Positions 35,576 through 44,456 of a stretch of 64,000 nucleotides of DNA are shown piece after piece. The first letter of the stretch is position 1. Each line of letters opens with the position of its first letter. The DNA comes from Poriferisodalis sp965198245 (lineage in GTDB: Bacteria; Actinomycetota; Acidimicrobiia; Acidimicrobiales; Poriferisodalaceae): assembly GCF_965198245.1 (NCBI RefSeq), contig NZ_OZ240249.1, forward strand, positions 620,001 through 684,000, read 5' to 3'. Under the pieces are notes generated by a model, which did not search any database, was not told the origin of the DNA, and worked only from the letters and a program-made list of their open reading frames with translations. The position numbers and the translations under genes were made by a program.

Positions 35576-37032
35576 GGCGGATTCAATCGGTGGTTGCAAC
35601 GCCTCGTGATGGAGGTGGTTCGTGGCCGAGACCAGGCATCAGCGTCAGATGGCGGTGCGGGAGTTTCGTGGGAAGGTCTGGTCGCCGGGCCGGCCCGGTG
35701 TGGCGTGTCGTGAGGACCGGGTTCGGTTCTGGGAGGCGATCGCTCGTGGGGTGTCGAGCGAGGACGCGGCCGGGTTGGCGGGGGTGTCCCAGGCGGTTGG
35801 GACCAGATGGTTCCGTGAGGCTGGCGGGATGTGTCCTGTGGAGGTGTCGCCGACTTCGGGCCGTTATCTGTCCTTTGCCGAGCGTGAGGAGATCGCGATC
35901 CTGCACGCACAGGGGACTGGCGTGCGGGCGATCGCCCGGGAGCTGGGCCGCTGCGCGTCAACGATCTCGCGTGAGCTTCGCCGCAACGCGTCGACGCGCA
36001 GCAACGAGCTGGCGTATCGGGCGTCGACGGCGCAATGGCACGCCGAGCGGCGAGCGAGCCGTCCGAAGGTGTCCAAGCTCGCCGCCAACGACCGGTTGCG
36101 GGACTATGTGGCCGATCGTCTGGCCGGGCGGATCGCCAGGCCCGACGGCGGGCTGGTGGCCGGCCCCGAGGTGCCGTTCACTGGTCGCCGTCACGGTCGC
36201 CGGGCGGACCGGCGCTGGGCCACCGCATGGAGCCCTGAGCAGATCTCGCATCGGCTGAAGCTCGACTTCCCCGATGACGAAACCATGAGAATCAGCCACG
36301 AGGCCATCTACCAAGCGCTCTACGTGCAAGGACGCGGCGCCCTCAAGCGAGAGCTCGTCGCCTGTTTGCGGACCGGGCGGGCGCTGCGAGTGCCCAGGGC
36401 CCGCACTCGCCAGCGTGGCAAGAAGTTCATCACCCCGGAGATCCTGATCTCCCAGCGGCCCGCCGAGATCGAGGACCGGGCGGTGCCCGGCCACTGGGAA
36501 GGCGATCTGATCATCGGGCTGGAGCGCTCGGCCATCGGCACTCTCGTCGAGCGCAGCACCCGCTTCACGATGCTGCTGCACCTGCCCCGCATGGAAGGCC
36601 ACGGCCAACAGCCACGGGTCAAGAACGGGCCGCCCCTGGCCGGGCATGGCGCCGAAGCGGTCCGCGACGCCATCGCAGCGTCGGTCAGCACACTGCCCCA
36701 ACAGCTGCGCCGCTCGCTGACCTGGGACCAAGGCGCCGAGATGGCCCAGCACGCCCAGCTCTGCACCGACACCGGACTCGACATCTACTTCTGCGACCCC
36801 CACAGCCCCTGGCAGCGAGGCACCAACGAGAACACCAACGGACTGCTGCGCCAGTACTTCCCCAAAGGCACCGACCTCGCCCGCCACAGCCGCGACGACA
36901 TCGACGCAGTCGCACACACCCTCAACACCAGACCCCGCAAGACACTCGACTGGCAAACGCCCGCCGAAGCCTTCAACGAACACCTACGCTCTCTTCAACA
37001 GCCCGGTGTTGCGACGACCCCTTGAATCCGGC
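35576..37032 (+). mobile_element. IS30-family element with CTG target duplication
   Basis: 1,457 bp. Ends start GGCGGATTCAATCGGTGGTT (left) and GCCGGATTCAAGGGGTCGTC (right, read inward); both run on into GCAAC. The flanks CTG at 35573-35575 and CTG at 37033-37035 are a 3-bp target duplication. It carries one intact transposase gene. It sits in the orfB gene of the surrounding IS3 element. Confidence 0.93.
35622..37025 (+). CDS. IS30-family transposase
   Basis: 467 residues. Two N-terminal helix-turn-helix regions are visible: EAIARGVSSEDAAGLAGVSQ and, closer to the core, AIARELGRCASTISRELRRN. The DDE catalytic core has Asp in GHWEGDLIIGLER, Asp in LTWDQGAEMAQH and Glu in NENTNGLLRQYFP. The start is GTG 35622; the stop lies within the right inverted repeat. 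The frame is intact, so the element may still move. Confidence 0.94.
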   Translation: MAETRHQRQMAVREFRGKVWSPGRPGVACREDRVRFWEAIARGVSSEDAAGLAGVSQAVGTRWFREAGGMCPVEVSPTSGRYLSFAEREEIAILHAQGTGVRAIARELGRCASTISRELRRNASTRSNELAYRASTAQWHAERRASRPKVSKLAANDRLRDYVADRLAGRIARPDGGLVAGPEVPFTGRRHGRRADRRWATAWSPEQISHRLKLDFPDDETMRISHEAIYQALYVQGRGALKRELVACLRTGRALRVPRARTRQRGKKFITPEILISQRPAEIEDRAVPGHWEGDLIIGLERSAIGTLVERSTRFTMLLHLPRMEGHGQQPRVKNGPPLAGHGAEAVRDAIAASVSTLPQQLRRSLTWDQGAEMAQHAQLCTDTGLDIYFCDPHSPWQRGTNENTNGLLRQYFPKGTDLARHSRDDIDAVAHTLNTRPRKTLDWQTPAEAFNEHLRSLQQPGVATTP

Positions 37033-37602
37033 CTGGGTGCCTTGGTCGCTGTGGATCACGGTCTCACCCGGTGTCGGGCTGCGGCCGTCGATGGCCATGC
37101 CCAATGCGTTGGTGACCAGTGCGGCGGTCTGTCGGGAATCGATGGACCAGCCCACGACCCGTCGGCTGAAGGTGTCCAGCACCACCGCGCAGTAGACCTT
37201 GCCTTCGCGGGTCGGGTGCTCGGTGATGTCGGTCACCCACAGCTGATCGGGCCGGGGTCTTGCGAAGTCGCGGTCGACGAGGTCCGCCGCGGTAGCAGTG
37301 TTCGGGGCCTTGCGATGCTTGGGCCGTCCCGAGATGCCGCGCAGCCCCGCCCGCCGCATCAGCGTCTCGACGGTCTGGCGGCACACCGCTATGCCCCGAC
37401 CCAAGGTGAGCTCGCCGTGAACACGCTTGGCGCCGTAGGTCCGTCGGGAATCGGCATGGATCTCCGCGATGATTCCCGCCGGCTGCGCGTGACGGATCGA
37501 CCGCGCGGACCGCGGACGACTCATCCAGCTGTAATAGCCCGACACCGACACACCCAAGAGTCGGCACGCCACCTCGACCGGAAGTCCTTCTGCGGCGATC
37601 AC
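37033..37602 (-). pseudogene. IS3 OrfB transposase, N-terminal part
   Basis: The start MIAAEGLPVEVACRLLGVSV overlaps the orfA stop. The HTH-like region (GYYSWMSRPRS) and the first two catalytic Asp residues (LWVTDITEHPTREG; VIHSDQGTQ) are present. The IS30 element interrupts right after GTQ; the third catalytic residue, Glu, is in the piece at 35291-35575. The interrupted gene makes no full transposase. Confidence 0.92.
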
Positions 37603-37904
37603 TCTGATCGCCGCGTACCGCCTTTTGGGTCGCCGTCCCCCTTCAGCAGCTCGGTTGCACGACGATGGATCGCCAGCTCGGTCTCAAGCTCACGGACCCG
37701 CTTGCGCAGAGCCACCAGCTCGGCATGCTCAGCGGTCCTCATGCCGGGCTCGACCCCCGCATCGATACGCGCCTGGCGGCGCCACGTGTAGATCGACTGG
37801 CCGCTGATCCCCAGCTCAGCCGCAACCGCCGCGACCGGACGGCCAGCGTCGACCAAATCGATCACACGCCGCCCGAACTCTGCCGGATACCCCTTCGGTG
37901 CCAT
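37599..37904 (-). CDS. IS3-family transposase OrfA
   Basis: 101 residues. The start MAPKGYPAEFGRRVIDLVDA is the usual DNA-binding beginning of OrfA, with the helix-turn-helix ELGISGQSIYTWRRQARID and a zipper-like helix (LVALRKRVRELETELAIHRR). It is intact but, since orfB is interrupted, has no partner here. The last codons overlap the start of orfB by 4 bases. Confidence 0.92.
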   Translation of the reverse strand: MAPKGYPAEFGRRVIDLVDAGRPVAAVAAELGISGQSIYTWRRQARIDAGVEPGMRTAEHAELVALRKRVRELETELAIHRRATELLKGDGDPKGGTRRSE

Positions 37905-37961
37905 GAAGCCTCCTCACAGCTCATGACAGCAGAATCCAGCATCGCCCCCGCGCGAAACCCA

Positions 37962-38398
37962 AGGAGCACCGCTCGTGAGGCGATCGCCATGATGCTCGAC
38001 GTCGATCCCGCCGACGTGGGCCCGATCGACGTGCTTATGCAGGAGCAGGGCGGGTCCGAGTCGCTGGCCTAGACGGCGAGATGCACCACATCCCCATGGC
38101 TATGGTGACGGTCAACGGGAGGCGCGGAGCCCACCGCTTGCGCAGGGGAACCTGAGCACTCGGCCCTGGGCCGACTTCAGGCGGACCGGCCTCCCGTACT
38201 GCGCCCCACGCCGCGGCACTTCGAACGTATTGGTGCTGGCCAGGATCGCCCCGACGAACCTCGACATCGCTCGAGTTGGCGAGCTAAGCAGCCGACCTAC
38301 GGATCGCCGAGAAAATCGCTGGCCTCGCGTCGGAGGCGGCGCGAGGCTGCGCCCGCCACCGCCGGGTACCTGTCTCGGTCGGCAGCACGGAGCGAAGC
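37962..38398. other. Region with no firmly supported gene
   Basis: A short plus-strand frame ending at 38072 begins inside the IS3 end and reads AREAIAMMLDVDPADVGPID; it is not a recognised protein and may be the tail of an interrupted gene. To the right, minus-strand frames are GC-biased but show no known family. Nothing else is evident, apart from possible promoter sequence for the HicA gene. Confidence 0.5.
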
Positions 38399-38599
38399 AT
38401 GCCGACAGTGCGCGATGCGATACGTCTCGTTGAACGTGACGGTTGGACCCATGCGCGAACACGAGGCAGCCACCGCCACTTTCGACATCCCGACAAACCT
38501 GGCACGGTCACGATCCCCGGCAAACTGAGCGACAATGTAGGCCCGAGGCTCTGGGCGAGCATCATGACCCAAGCGGGTCTGAGGAGGCGAAGCCGATGA
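38399..38599 (+). CDS. hicA: HicA-type toxin (mRNA interferase)
   Basis: 66 residues of the YcfA/HicA double-stranded-RNA-binding fold: VRDAIRLVERDGWTHARTRG, then the catalytic His in GSHRHFRHPDKPGTVTIPG, and the C-terminal helix IMTQAGLRRRSR. HicA cleaves mRNA and is inhibited by HicB. The stop overlaps the start of hicB (ATGA), the normal order toxin then antitoxin. It is the only one of three hicA-derived sequences in the window that is complete. Confidence 0.93.
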   Translation: MPTVRDAIRLVERDGWTHARTRGSHRHFRHPDKPGTVTIPGKLSDNVGPRLWASIMTQAGLRRRSR

Positions 38600-38949
38600 A
38601 GTTGACCTACGTGGTCACGCTCGAGGAGCTGCCGCACAACTTCAGCGCCTGCGTGCCCGATGTCCCAGGCTGCGTCAGCACCGGAAAGACGCGGGAGGAG
38701 GCTCTGGAGATGATCCAGGAGGCGCTCGCATTCCACATCGAAGCGATGATGTCGGATGGCGAACTGCCCCCGCCTCCGACCACCGGCATCGACGATGCCG
38801 TTGCGCACCACAGTGGGCCCGTTCCTGATGACGTGCTCAGCTCCTACGCCGAGTTCGGTGGTGGTGGCGAAACCGTTGAGACTCGATTCGAGACGGTCGA
38901 AATCGAGATTGGAAGCCATCCGGCGGCTCTCGCCGAGGTAGCGGGTTGA
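38596..38949 (+). CDS. hicB: HicB-type antitoxin
   Basis: 117 residues starting MKLTYVVTLEELPHNFSACV. The HicB partial RNase H-like fold carries the hallmark VPDVPGCVSTGKTREEALEM and ALAFHIEAMM. The C-terminal half is acidic and carries no clear DNA-binding domain (many HicB proteins have HTH or RHH there), ending in a VETRFETVEIEI strand. It overlaps hicA by 4 bp (ATGA), so the two are translationally coupled. It neutralises HicA by direct binding. Confidence 0.9.
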   Translation: MKLTYVVTLEELPHNFSACVPDVPGCVSTGKTREEALEMIQEALAFHIEAMMSDGELPPPPTTGIDDAVAHHSGPVPDDVLSSYAEFGGGGETVETRFETVEIEIGSHPAALAEVAG

Positions 38950-39007
38950 GCTTGTCGGGTGATTGATCAGCGCATGCGTCAGCGAGGTTGACACTCGCGG
39001 CGCACGC

Positions 39008-39089
39008 CCGTCAGGAACTGCGGCCGTGACCAGGCCTTACGCCGCTCAACATCTTGAGACAAGCAGGCCTCCGCGGGAGTTCGCGATGA
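39008..39089 (+). pseudogene. hicA fragment upstream of second hicB
   Basis: Just before the second hicB, the C-terminal HicA sequence TPLNILRQAGLRGSSR can be read with its stop overlapping the hicB ATG, as in the intact pair. About 20 bases upstream, GTAAVTRP in another frame matches the GTVTIPG strand of HicA. A frameshift lies between. The toxin gene is thus decayed and its catalytic His region is missing. Confidence 0.7.
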
Positions 39090-39430
39090 AGCTGACCCGC
39101 GCCGTCGTCATCGAGCAGACCCCGAACAACTACGGCGCCCCTGCGCCGGGCGTTCCGGGATGCATCAGCACCGCCGAGACCCCCGACGAGATGCTCGCGA
39201 ACATCCGCGAGACGCTCGCCTTCCACATCGACGGCCTGGTCCGCGGCGGCGACCCGGTGCCGGCGCCTGCGATGTCCATCGACGACGCCATCGCCTACCA
39301 CGGCCGGGCCCTCGCCGATGGGGACGCGGAGTGGCTGGCTGCGGGCGGTGACGCCACGGCGACGCTGTCGACCCGGTTCGAAACGGTCGAAGTCGAGATC
39401 TCAACCCCTCAAGCGACTCCCGCTGGCTGA
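39086..39430 (+). CDS. HicB-type antitoxin, orphan
   Basis: 114 residues, MKLTRAVVIEQTPNNYGAPA with PGVPGCISTAETPDEMLANI and ETLAFHIDGL. It is clearly related to the HicB at 38596 but diverged (the usual Y-x-A-x-x-P region reads NYGAPAPGVPG). The adjacent hicA is only a fragment, so this antitoxin is orphaned. It might neutralise the neighbouring HicA or another one in the genome, or protect against loss of the pair. Frame intact. Confidence 0.83.
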   Translation: MKLTRAVVIEQTPNNYGAPAPGVPGCISTAETPDEMLANIRETLAFHIDGLVRGGDPVPAPAMSIDDAIAYHGRALADGDAEWLAAGGDATATLSTRFETVEVEISTPQATPAG

Positions 39431-39578
39431 CGCCAACCCAGCGGGCTCCGTGAGCCGAGGCAGAAATCGGCTGTGGCCTGCGGTTTTGAACGCCTACCGT
39501 GTCGATGTCGAGTAGCAGTCCGGCCGTCGCTCGCGGGAACGCTGCTTCGAGATTAGCGCCGCGGCGAACCGTCGATGT

Positions 39579-39607
39579 TGTCAGAAATTTTAGATATATT
39601 TCTGACA
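39579..39607. promoter_or_regulatory. Palindromic operator before the AbiEi-like antitoxin gene
   Basis: Perfect 10-bp arms TGTCAGAAAT and ATTTCTGACA, separated by 9 AT-rich bases containing a TAGATAT that can act as a -10 box, lie 37 bp before the ATG. This is a typical autoregulation site for an antitoxin with DNA-binding activity. The AT-rich patch stands out from the GC-rich surroundings. Confidence 0.75.
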
Positions 39608-39644
39608 TACCCTGTGAGCCGTATGACACGAAGGGAGGTCACTC

Positions 39645-40268
39645 ATGGCGTCCGTGGCGGACAGGATCACTCAGCGGGTGGCCGAGCGCGGTCCGGGGGC
39701 ATGGGTGTGCACCCCCGGGGACTTTCTGAGCCTCGGGAGCCGCGATGCTGTCGATCAGGCACTGTCGCGCTTGGTCAAGGCCGGCAAGCTGCGCCGGATC
39801 GGGCATGGCCTGTACGACATGCCGCGGTTCAGCGGTGTGTTGAATCGGCCTGCGCCAGCCGATATGGACGCCGCCGTGTCGGCGTTAGCGCGGCGGGACG
39901 GCGTGCGCATCATGCCCGATGGGCTGGTGGCGGCGAACCGGCTGGGTCTCACCAATGCAGTGCCGGCAAAGGCGAGCTACATCACCGACGGACCCTCCAG
40001 GACGCTGAAGATCGACGGAAGAACGGTTCGGCTCCGACATCGCAGGCCCCGAATCATGCAGTGGGCCGGCAGGCCGGCGGCTCCGGTGGTTCAGGCACTG
40101 GAGTGGCTCGGCCCTGACGCCGCCAGCGATGTCCAGGTCGCCGCGACGCTCAAGCGCCGCCTTCCCGATGAGGTGAAGCATGACCTCGGCCGGAACATCA
40201 ACGACGTTCCCGGCTGGGCGGTGCCGCTCGCACGCAGCATCGTGAGCGGTCAAGCTGCCACCGCGTGA
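39645..40268 (+). CDS. AbiEi/DUF6088-type antitoxin (type IV TA family), no toxin partner
   Basis: 207 residues. An N-terminal winged-helix region (AVDQALSRLVKAGKLRRIGH followed by GLYDMPRF) is followed by a C-terminal domain with IVPDGLVAAN-like segments typical of AbiEi/DUF6088 antitoxins (VRIMPDGLVAANRLGLTNA and RTLKIDGRTVRLRH). The ribosome site GGGAGG lies 6 bp before the ATG. The normal next gene, an AbiEii nucleotidyltransferase toxin, is absent: the following sequence runs 230 bp to an ATPase gene. It may regulate itself through the palindrome upstream, or have been re-used as a regulator for the downstream genes. Confidence 0.8.
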   Translation: MASVADRITQRVAERGPGAWVCTPGDFLSLGSRDAVDQALSRLVKAGKLRRIGHGLYDMPRFSGVLNRPAPADMDAAVSALARRDGVRIMPDGLVAANRLGLTNAVPAKASYITDGPSRTLKIDGRTVRLRHRRPRIMQWAGRPAAPVVQALEWLGPDAASDVQVAATLKRRLPDEVKHDLGRNINDVPGWAVPLARSIVSGQAATA

Positions 40269-40498
40269 ACAGCCGCTCGTGGGGAAGGCTTGGGCTTCCG
40301 TCTGTGCGCGAGGGACGAAATCACGAGATCCGGATGTTGAGAAGCGGGCGTCGACTGGCTGGCACCGCGGTCCAAGGGCGCGGACCAATTCCCCGATGCA
40401 TCCGCTCTGCAAAGCCTGCGGATGTCCGGTTTCTGGTCAGCGCCTACGCTTCGGCCTGCGTTTGTGAACCAGTGTCATCGAAGAGGGGACCGTTCGAC

Positions 40499-43009
40499 AT
40501 GGTGTCTCGTGCTGCCGAGCTGTTCGACACGTCGTTCCCGGATCCACAGGAGAGCGGCCGAGCGTTGTGTGAGGCTCTGATTCGAGCGGATACGGAGGCT
40601 GAGGTTGAGGCCGTTCTCAGCGACGCCGGCTACTGGGACGACATCGACGCGTGGAGCGTCTTCGGCGCCAACCCAGCGAACGCTTCGGTGATCGGAGGGC
40701 AGCAGGAAGCACCAGAGGCTGCCCTCGTCGAGAAGATCGTCAACTCCATCGATGCTCGCCTGCTGGACGCATGCCGACAGCGCGGCCTTGATCCTCGGTC
40801 GGTTGATGGCATGCCGTCGAGCGGGCTGGAGGCTGTGTCGTCGTGGTTCGACCATGGCATGAACACCAGCCAGGTGTCCCGGGCAGGGAATGTCGTGGCG
40901 TGGGCACCGGGCAAACGCGAGGAGCAAGCGGACCGGATCACTGTCGCAGCAACCGGTCCCACCGACGGTTACGCCAGTGTCTCGATCGCCGACGATGGAG
41001 AGGGCCAGGAGCCCGACGACTTCGCCGAGACCTTCTGCTCGTTGAACACCGGCAACAAGCGCTCTATCCCGTTTGTGCAGGGCAAGCACACCATGGGTGG
41101 CACCGGTGCGCTGCGATTCTGCGGTGCCGGACGAGTGCATGCCCACAATCTTCAGTTGGTTGTCTCACGGCGCAATCCGGTATTCGCGTCCGCGGGTGAT
41201 CAGATTCCGTGGGGGTTCACGGTCGTTCGGCGGTTCCCTGAACAGGACAACGAGAAGACCCCGACGTTCCGATTCTTGGCGCCCAACGGGTCCGTGCTTC
41301 GTTTCGAAGCGGACGAGTTGGCGATCTTTCCTCTGGAGCCGGCTGAGCGTGGGCGGGCTGAGCCGTACGCACGTGCAGCCCGCTGGGGCACGCTCACGAA
41401 GCTGTACGAGTACATCAGGGCCACCTACATCACACACTCGTCGGATCATTCGCCGAAGGCTCGCCTATCGCTGCTGCGCAAGCTCGAACTGCGCATGCCG
41501 AACGCCATGCTGCCGGTAAGGCTTTACGAATGTCGGCCGTTCCGACGTGTCGCAGATCAGCATCCGACGATGGTGCTCACGGGCATCATGGGACGCCTCC
41601 ACAATCTCCGGAACCCATCGGAGTCGCTGGAGTGGGACGGAACACCAAAATCGCTCGAGTTCCGGGTAGACGGGCAACTGATCAAGGTCGCCGTGTGGGC
41701 ATTCAAGAAGCCGGCAGGCTCATGGCGAGGATCGCATGGGGTGCTGTTCACGCTCAACGGCCAGACGCATGCCACCCTCCCCGACTCGTTCTTCGACCGG
41801 ACTGACGTCGGGATGAACCCTCTGCGCAAGTCGCTTCTAGTTGTCGTCGACTGCACTGCGATCAGCAGCACTCACGAGAGCGCTCTGATGATGACGAGCA
41901 GGGATCGTCTAGCGGATTCCCTGTTCGCGAAGCAGATCAAGGACAGGCTCGCCAAAGATCTGAGCGAACACCCGGCGTTGCGGACGCTGCGCAACGAGCG
42001 CTCCCGCTACCCGGGCGCCGCCGACGAGCAGGCACGCCGCACCGTTCAGGAACTGCTGGACACGCTGATACGGGAGAACCCGGACTTGGGCAGGCTCCTC
42101 ATCGACGGCACCGAGATCTCGAACCCGCACAGACCCTTCGCACACGCCCATGAAAGACCAGAACTCCGCAAGTTCCCGACCTTCTTTCGTCTCAAGGGCG
42201 CCAGAGACGGTCACCGACGTCGAGACGCGCACCTCGGGCTCGACTATCTCCGGTTCGTGTTCGAGACAGACGCCAAAGACGACTACTTCGATCGGGTCGA
42301 CGCACCGGGCGTGAGATGCCTGGACATTGAATCCGACAGAGGCTCTTGGGAGAACGCCGATCATCTCGTGGACGGCTGGCATCTGAGCGAAGGCGTAGCT
42401 GAGATGAGGCTCCGGCTGCCGGACACCGCAGCGGCCGGAGACGTGCTCCAGTTCAAGTTCACTGTCTTCGACGACAACCACGAGACCTCCGATTTCGTCA
42501 GCACCATCGAGCTGGCCGTGCTGCCGTCCAAAGAACCCAGCGGGCCTCCCGACACGCCTCGCCAGCCGCGGCAGCGGCCCCCCAAGGGCGACGCACCGGA
42601 AATCAAGGAAGTCCGCGAGGAGGACTGGGGCCGGCAGGTGCCCGAACCATTCGACGGCGACACGGCTCTGCGCAGAATCGACAACGGAAACGGCGTCTAC
42701 GAACTCAGGTACAACGCCGACAACAAGTGGCTCCGCAAAGAGATCTCACGCTCCAAGGCGAGCGAGGACCAAGCCGCCGACCTCAGGCACCAGTTCGGCG
42801 TGGTCATGGCCGCTCTCGGTCTTGCCGTGATGGGAGCGCATCAACGATCAGCCAACGGCCGATCAGAGTACGAAGATCCGACCGAGAACGGCAAGCCCGA
42901 GATGAGCATCAACGAGCTCATCGAGTGGTGCACATCAGCAGCCGCCCCAGTCGTCGCATCGATCCACAGCCTCACAACCGAATCGTTGAGCACCGACGAC
43001 AGCGACTAG
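40499..43009 (+). CDS. GHKL (Hsp90-like) ATPase, large
   Basis: About 836 residues from ATG 40499. A frame open to 40265 lies upstream but its sequence is low-quality and overlaps the previous gene's end. The ATP-binding fold is visible at about residues 75-215: EKIVNSIDARLLDAC (N-box, E and N), SIADDGEGQEPDDF (D-x-G box) and GKHTMGGTGALRFCG (G2 loop). A long C-terminal part is without recognised domains, though with a beta-rich DUF-like section and a last helix region (ISRSKASEDQAADLRHQFG). GHKL ATPases act as conformational switches (MutL, Hsp90, MORC), and several anti-phage systems include one. It precedes an XRE-ImmA/IrrE peptidase and a PIN-like gene on the same strand. Confidence 0.82.
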   Translation: MVSRAAELFDTSFPDPQESGRALCEALIRADTEAEVEAVLSDAGYWDDIDAWSVFGANPANASVIGGQQEAPEAALVEKIVNSIDARLLDACRQRGLDPRSVDGMPSSGLEAVSSWFDHGMNTSQVSRAGNVVAWAPGKREEQADRITVAATGPTDGYASVSIADDGEGQEPDDFAETFCSLNTGNKRSIPFVQGKHTMGGTGALRFCGAGRVHAHNLQLVVSRRNPVFASAGDQIPWGFTVVRRFPEQDNEKTPTFRFLAPNGSVLRFEADELAIFPLEPAERGRAEPYARAARWGTLTKLYEYIRATYITHSSDHSPKARLSLLRKLELRMPNAMLPVRLYECRPFRRVADQHPTMVLTGIMGRLHNLRNPSESLEWDGTPKSLEFRVDGQLIKVAVWAFKKPAGSWRGSHGVLFTLNGQTHATLPDSFFDRTDVGMNPLRKSLLVVVDCTAISSTHESALMMTSRDRLADSLFAKQIKDRLAKDLSEHPALRTLRNERSRYPGAADEQARRTVQELLDTLIRENPDLGRLLIDGTEISNPHRPFAHAHERPELRKFPTFFRLKGARDGHRRRDAHLGLDYLRFVFETDAKDDYFDRVDAPGVRCLDIESDRGSWENADHLVDGWHLSEGVAEMRLRLPDTAAAGDVLQFKFTVFDDNHETSDFVSTIELAVLPSKEPSGPPDTPRQPRQRPPKGDAPEIKEVREEDWGRQVPEPFDGDTALRRIDNGNGVYELRYNADNKWLRKEISRSKASEDQAADLRHQFGVVMAALGLAVMGAHQRSANGRSEYEDPTENGKPEMSINELIEWCTSAAAPVVASIHSLTTESLSTDDSD

Positions 43010-43220
43010 AAGCCAGAGTCGAGCGCAGTGTGAGTCGGGGTCGCGCGGATCTCGTAGAGTCACCGGCCATGAGGCTCCCCGTGCCGGCTCTCTCTCGAGA
43101 AAACCTTCCGAACGCGCTTCCTCGCCTATATAGCTACGGGATACCGCACAGCACGAAGGTGCCTACCGTTCGAGCTGCGGTGCTTGCAGATCAGGCCCAA
43201 GCGTCCGATACTTGAGGGTG

Positions 43221-44432
43221 ATGGGGGAAGCGGCCGATATCGGCCGTCGAGTGCAGCAGCTGCGGATTGGCGCCGGGGCGGCTCTTGACGATGTAGCTAG
43301 CGCGCTCGGTGTGAGCGCCCGAGAATTGTCTGCCCTAGAGCGCGGCGATCGTGACATCGGAGACGCCGAGCTCACAACGTTCGCCGATTTCGTCGGCGTC
43401 TCAGAGCTGGCGATCCTGGAGCCCGATTCGTTGCTCGGCCGACTCGCTGTTGCGCCTCGTGCCGGGGACGAGACCGTGTCGACGCGAGAGGCCCATCGGA
43501 GGCTGATCGCGCTCGCAGAGATTCATCACGTGCTCCGCGACGGCGGCCACGAGGCTGAGCCAGGAGTTGCGAGTGTCCCGCAGGACAGCTCCGGGCGGTG
43601 GCTGAGCCGCGCGAACCAATTGGCGGAATGGGCCGGCCAGCGCCTCGGCGATCTGACGCGCGATCCGCCGGAGGCGGACAGATTCGCCGCCCTCGCAGCG
43701 GCGATCGAGTGCCAGTTCGGCGTCGACGTCATGATTGAGTCTCTAGGTGAAGATGGCCCGCTGGGGCTGTCGATGACAGATCCCGAGTTTCCGTTCATTC
43801 TCATCAACGCAGACGTGATGCGACCCCGAGCGATGTTCACGTTGGCGCATGAGCTCGGCCATGTGCTCGCTGGTGATGGATCTGAGATCAAGATCGATGA
43901 AGATCTCCGGGGCAACAATGACGAAGAGCGGCTGGCGAACGCCTTCGCCGCGGGGCTGCTGATGCCTGAACAGAGGGTCAGCTCATTGATCGAAGAACAC
44001 GGGCGTGATGCCAAGTGCCTGGCAATGATGATCCTGTACTTCGGAGTGAGCTTCGAGTCGCTGATCTACCGATTGCACAATCTGCAGATCGTCAACGCCA
44101 CGGGACGTGATGCGCTCAAGAACGCCGGGCTCCACGGCTTACTCAGAGCGCTCGAGGACACCGAGGAGTCGACAATGCTGCTATCGGCCCGTGAACGGCC
44201 GCCTCGAAAGCCGCCTCGTCACCTCACAACCCGCTGCATCAGCGGAATCTGGGACGGAACCATCAGCGCGGCGCCGCTTGCAGGGCTGCTGGACGTGGAG
44301 ACAGACGAACTCGTTGAGAAACTGCGAAGGGCCTGGGAGACGGCCGATGCCATCACCGAGGACTACTCGACGCCCAAGGACTCGCCCGAGGTCGTGGAGC
44401 AGGCGTACGACGCCGATCCCGTAGCCGTATAG
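43221..44432 (+). CDS. XRE-family regulator fused to ImmA/IrrE metallopeptidase
   Basis: About 403 residues. The N-terminal HTH (IGRRVQQLRIGAGAALDDVA, then VSARELSALERGDRDIGD) is followed by an ImmA/IrrE peptidase domain with the zinc-binding HELGH motif in FTLAHELGHVLAG (about residue 210) and a downstream Glu region (NDEERLANAFAAGLLMP). A C-terminal helical region of about 120 residues has no known domain. Such proteins cleave or displace partner repressors and are often second genes of toxin-antitoxin or mobile-element switches. It lies 211 bp after the GHKL gene and 24 bp before the PIN-like gene. ATG 43221 was chosen because it immediately precedes the HTH. Confidence 0.87.
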   Translation: MGEAADIGRRVQQLRIGAGAALDDVASALGVSARELSALERGDRDIGDAELTTFADFVGVSELAILEPDSLLGRLAVAPRAGDETVSTREAHRRLIALAEIHHVLRDGGHEAEPGVASVPQDSSGRWLSRANQLAEWAGQRLGDLTRDPPEADRFAALAAAIECQFGVDVMIESLGEDGPLGLSMTDPEFPFILINADVMRPRAMFTLAHELGHVLAGDGSEIKIDEDLRGNNDEERLANAFAAGLLMPEQRVSSLIEEHGRDAKCLAMMILYFGVSFESLIYRLHNLQIVNATGRDALKNAGLHGLLRALEDTEESTMLLSARERPPRKPPRHLTTRCISGIWDGTISAAPLAGLLDVETDELVEKLRRAWETADAITEDYSTPKDSPEVVEQAYDADPVAV

Positions 44433-44456
44433 CGGCGTCACAGCCGAGGCGACACG

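Larger units (their letters stand above)
35263..37961 (-). mobile_element. IS3-family element, interrupted by an IS30 element
   Basis: Left end TGGGTTTCGCGTAGGCGTGA and right end, read inward, TGGGTTTCGCGCGGGGGCGA, with similarity continuing through TGGATTC, define about 32-bp inverted repeats. Inside are orfA and a split orfB on the minus strand. Without the inserted IS30 it would be about 1.24 kb, normal for the family. I see no target duplication at its ends. Confidence 0.87.

Noticed and set aside
38112..38462. Minus-strand frame before hicA
   Set aside because: The C-terminal part looks protein-like (EVPRRGAQYGRPVRLKS) but no family is recognised, there is no convincing start and it overlaps hicA.
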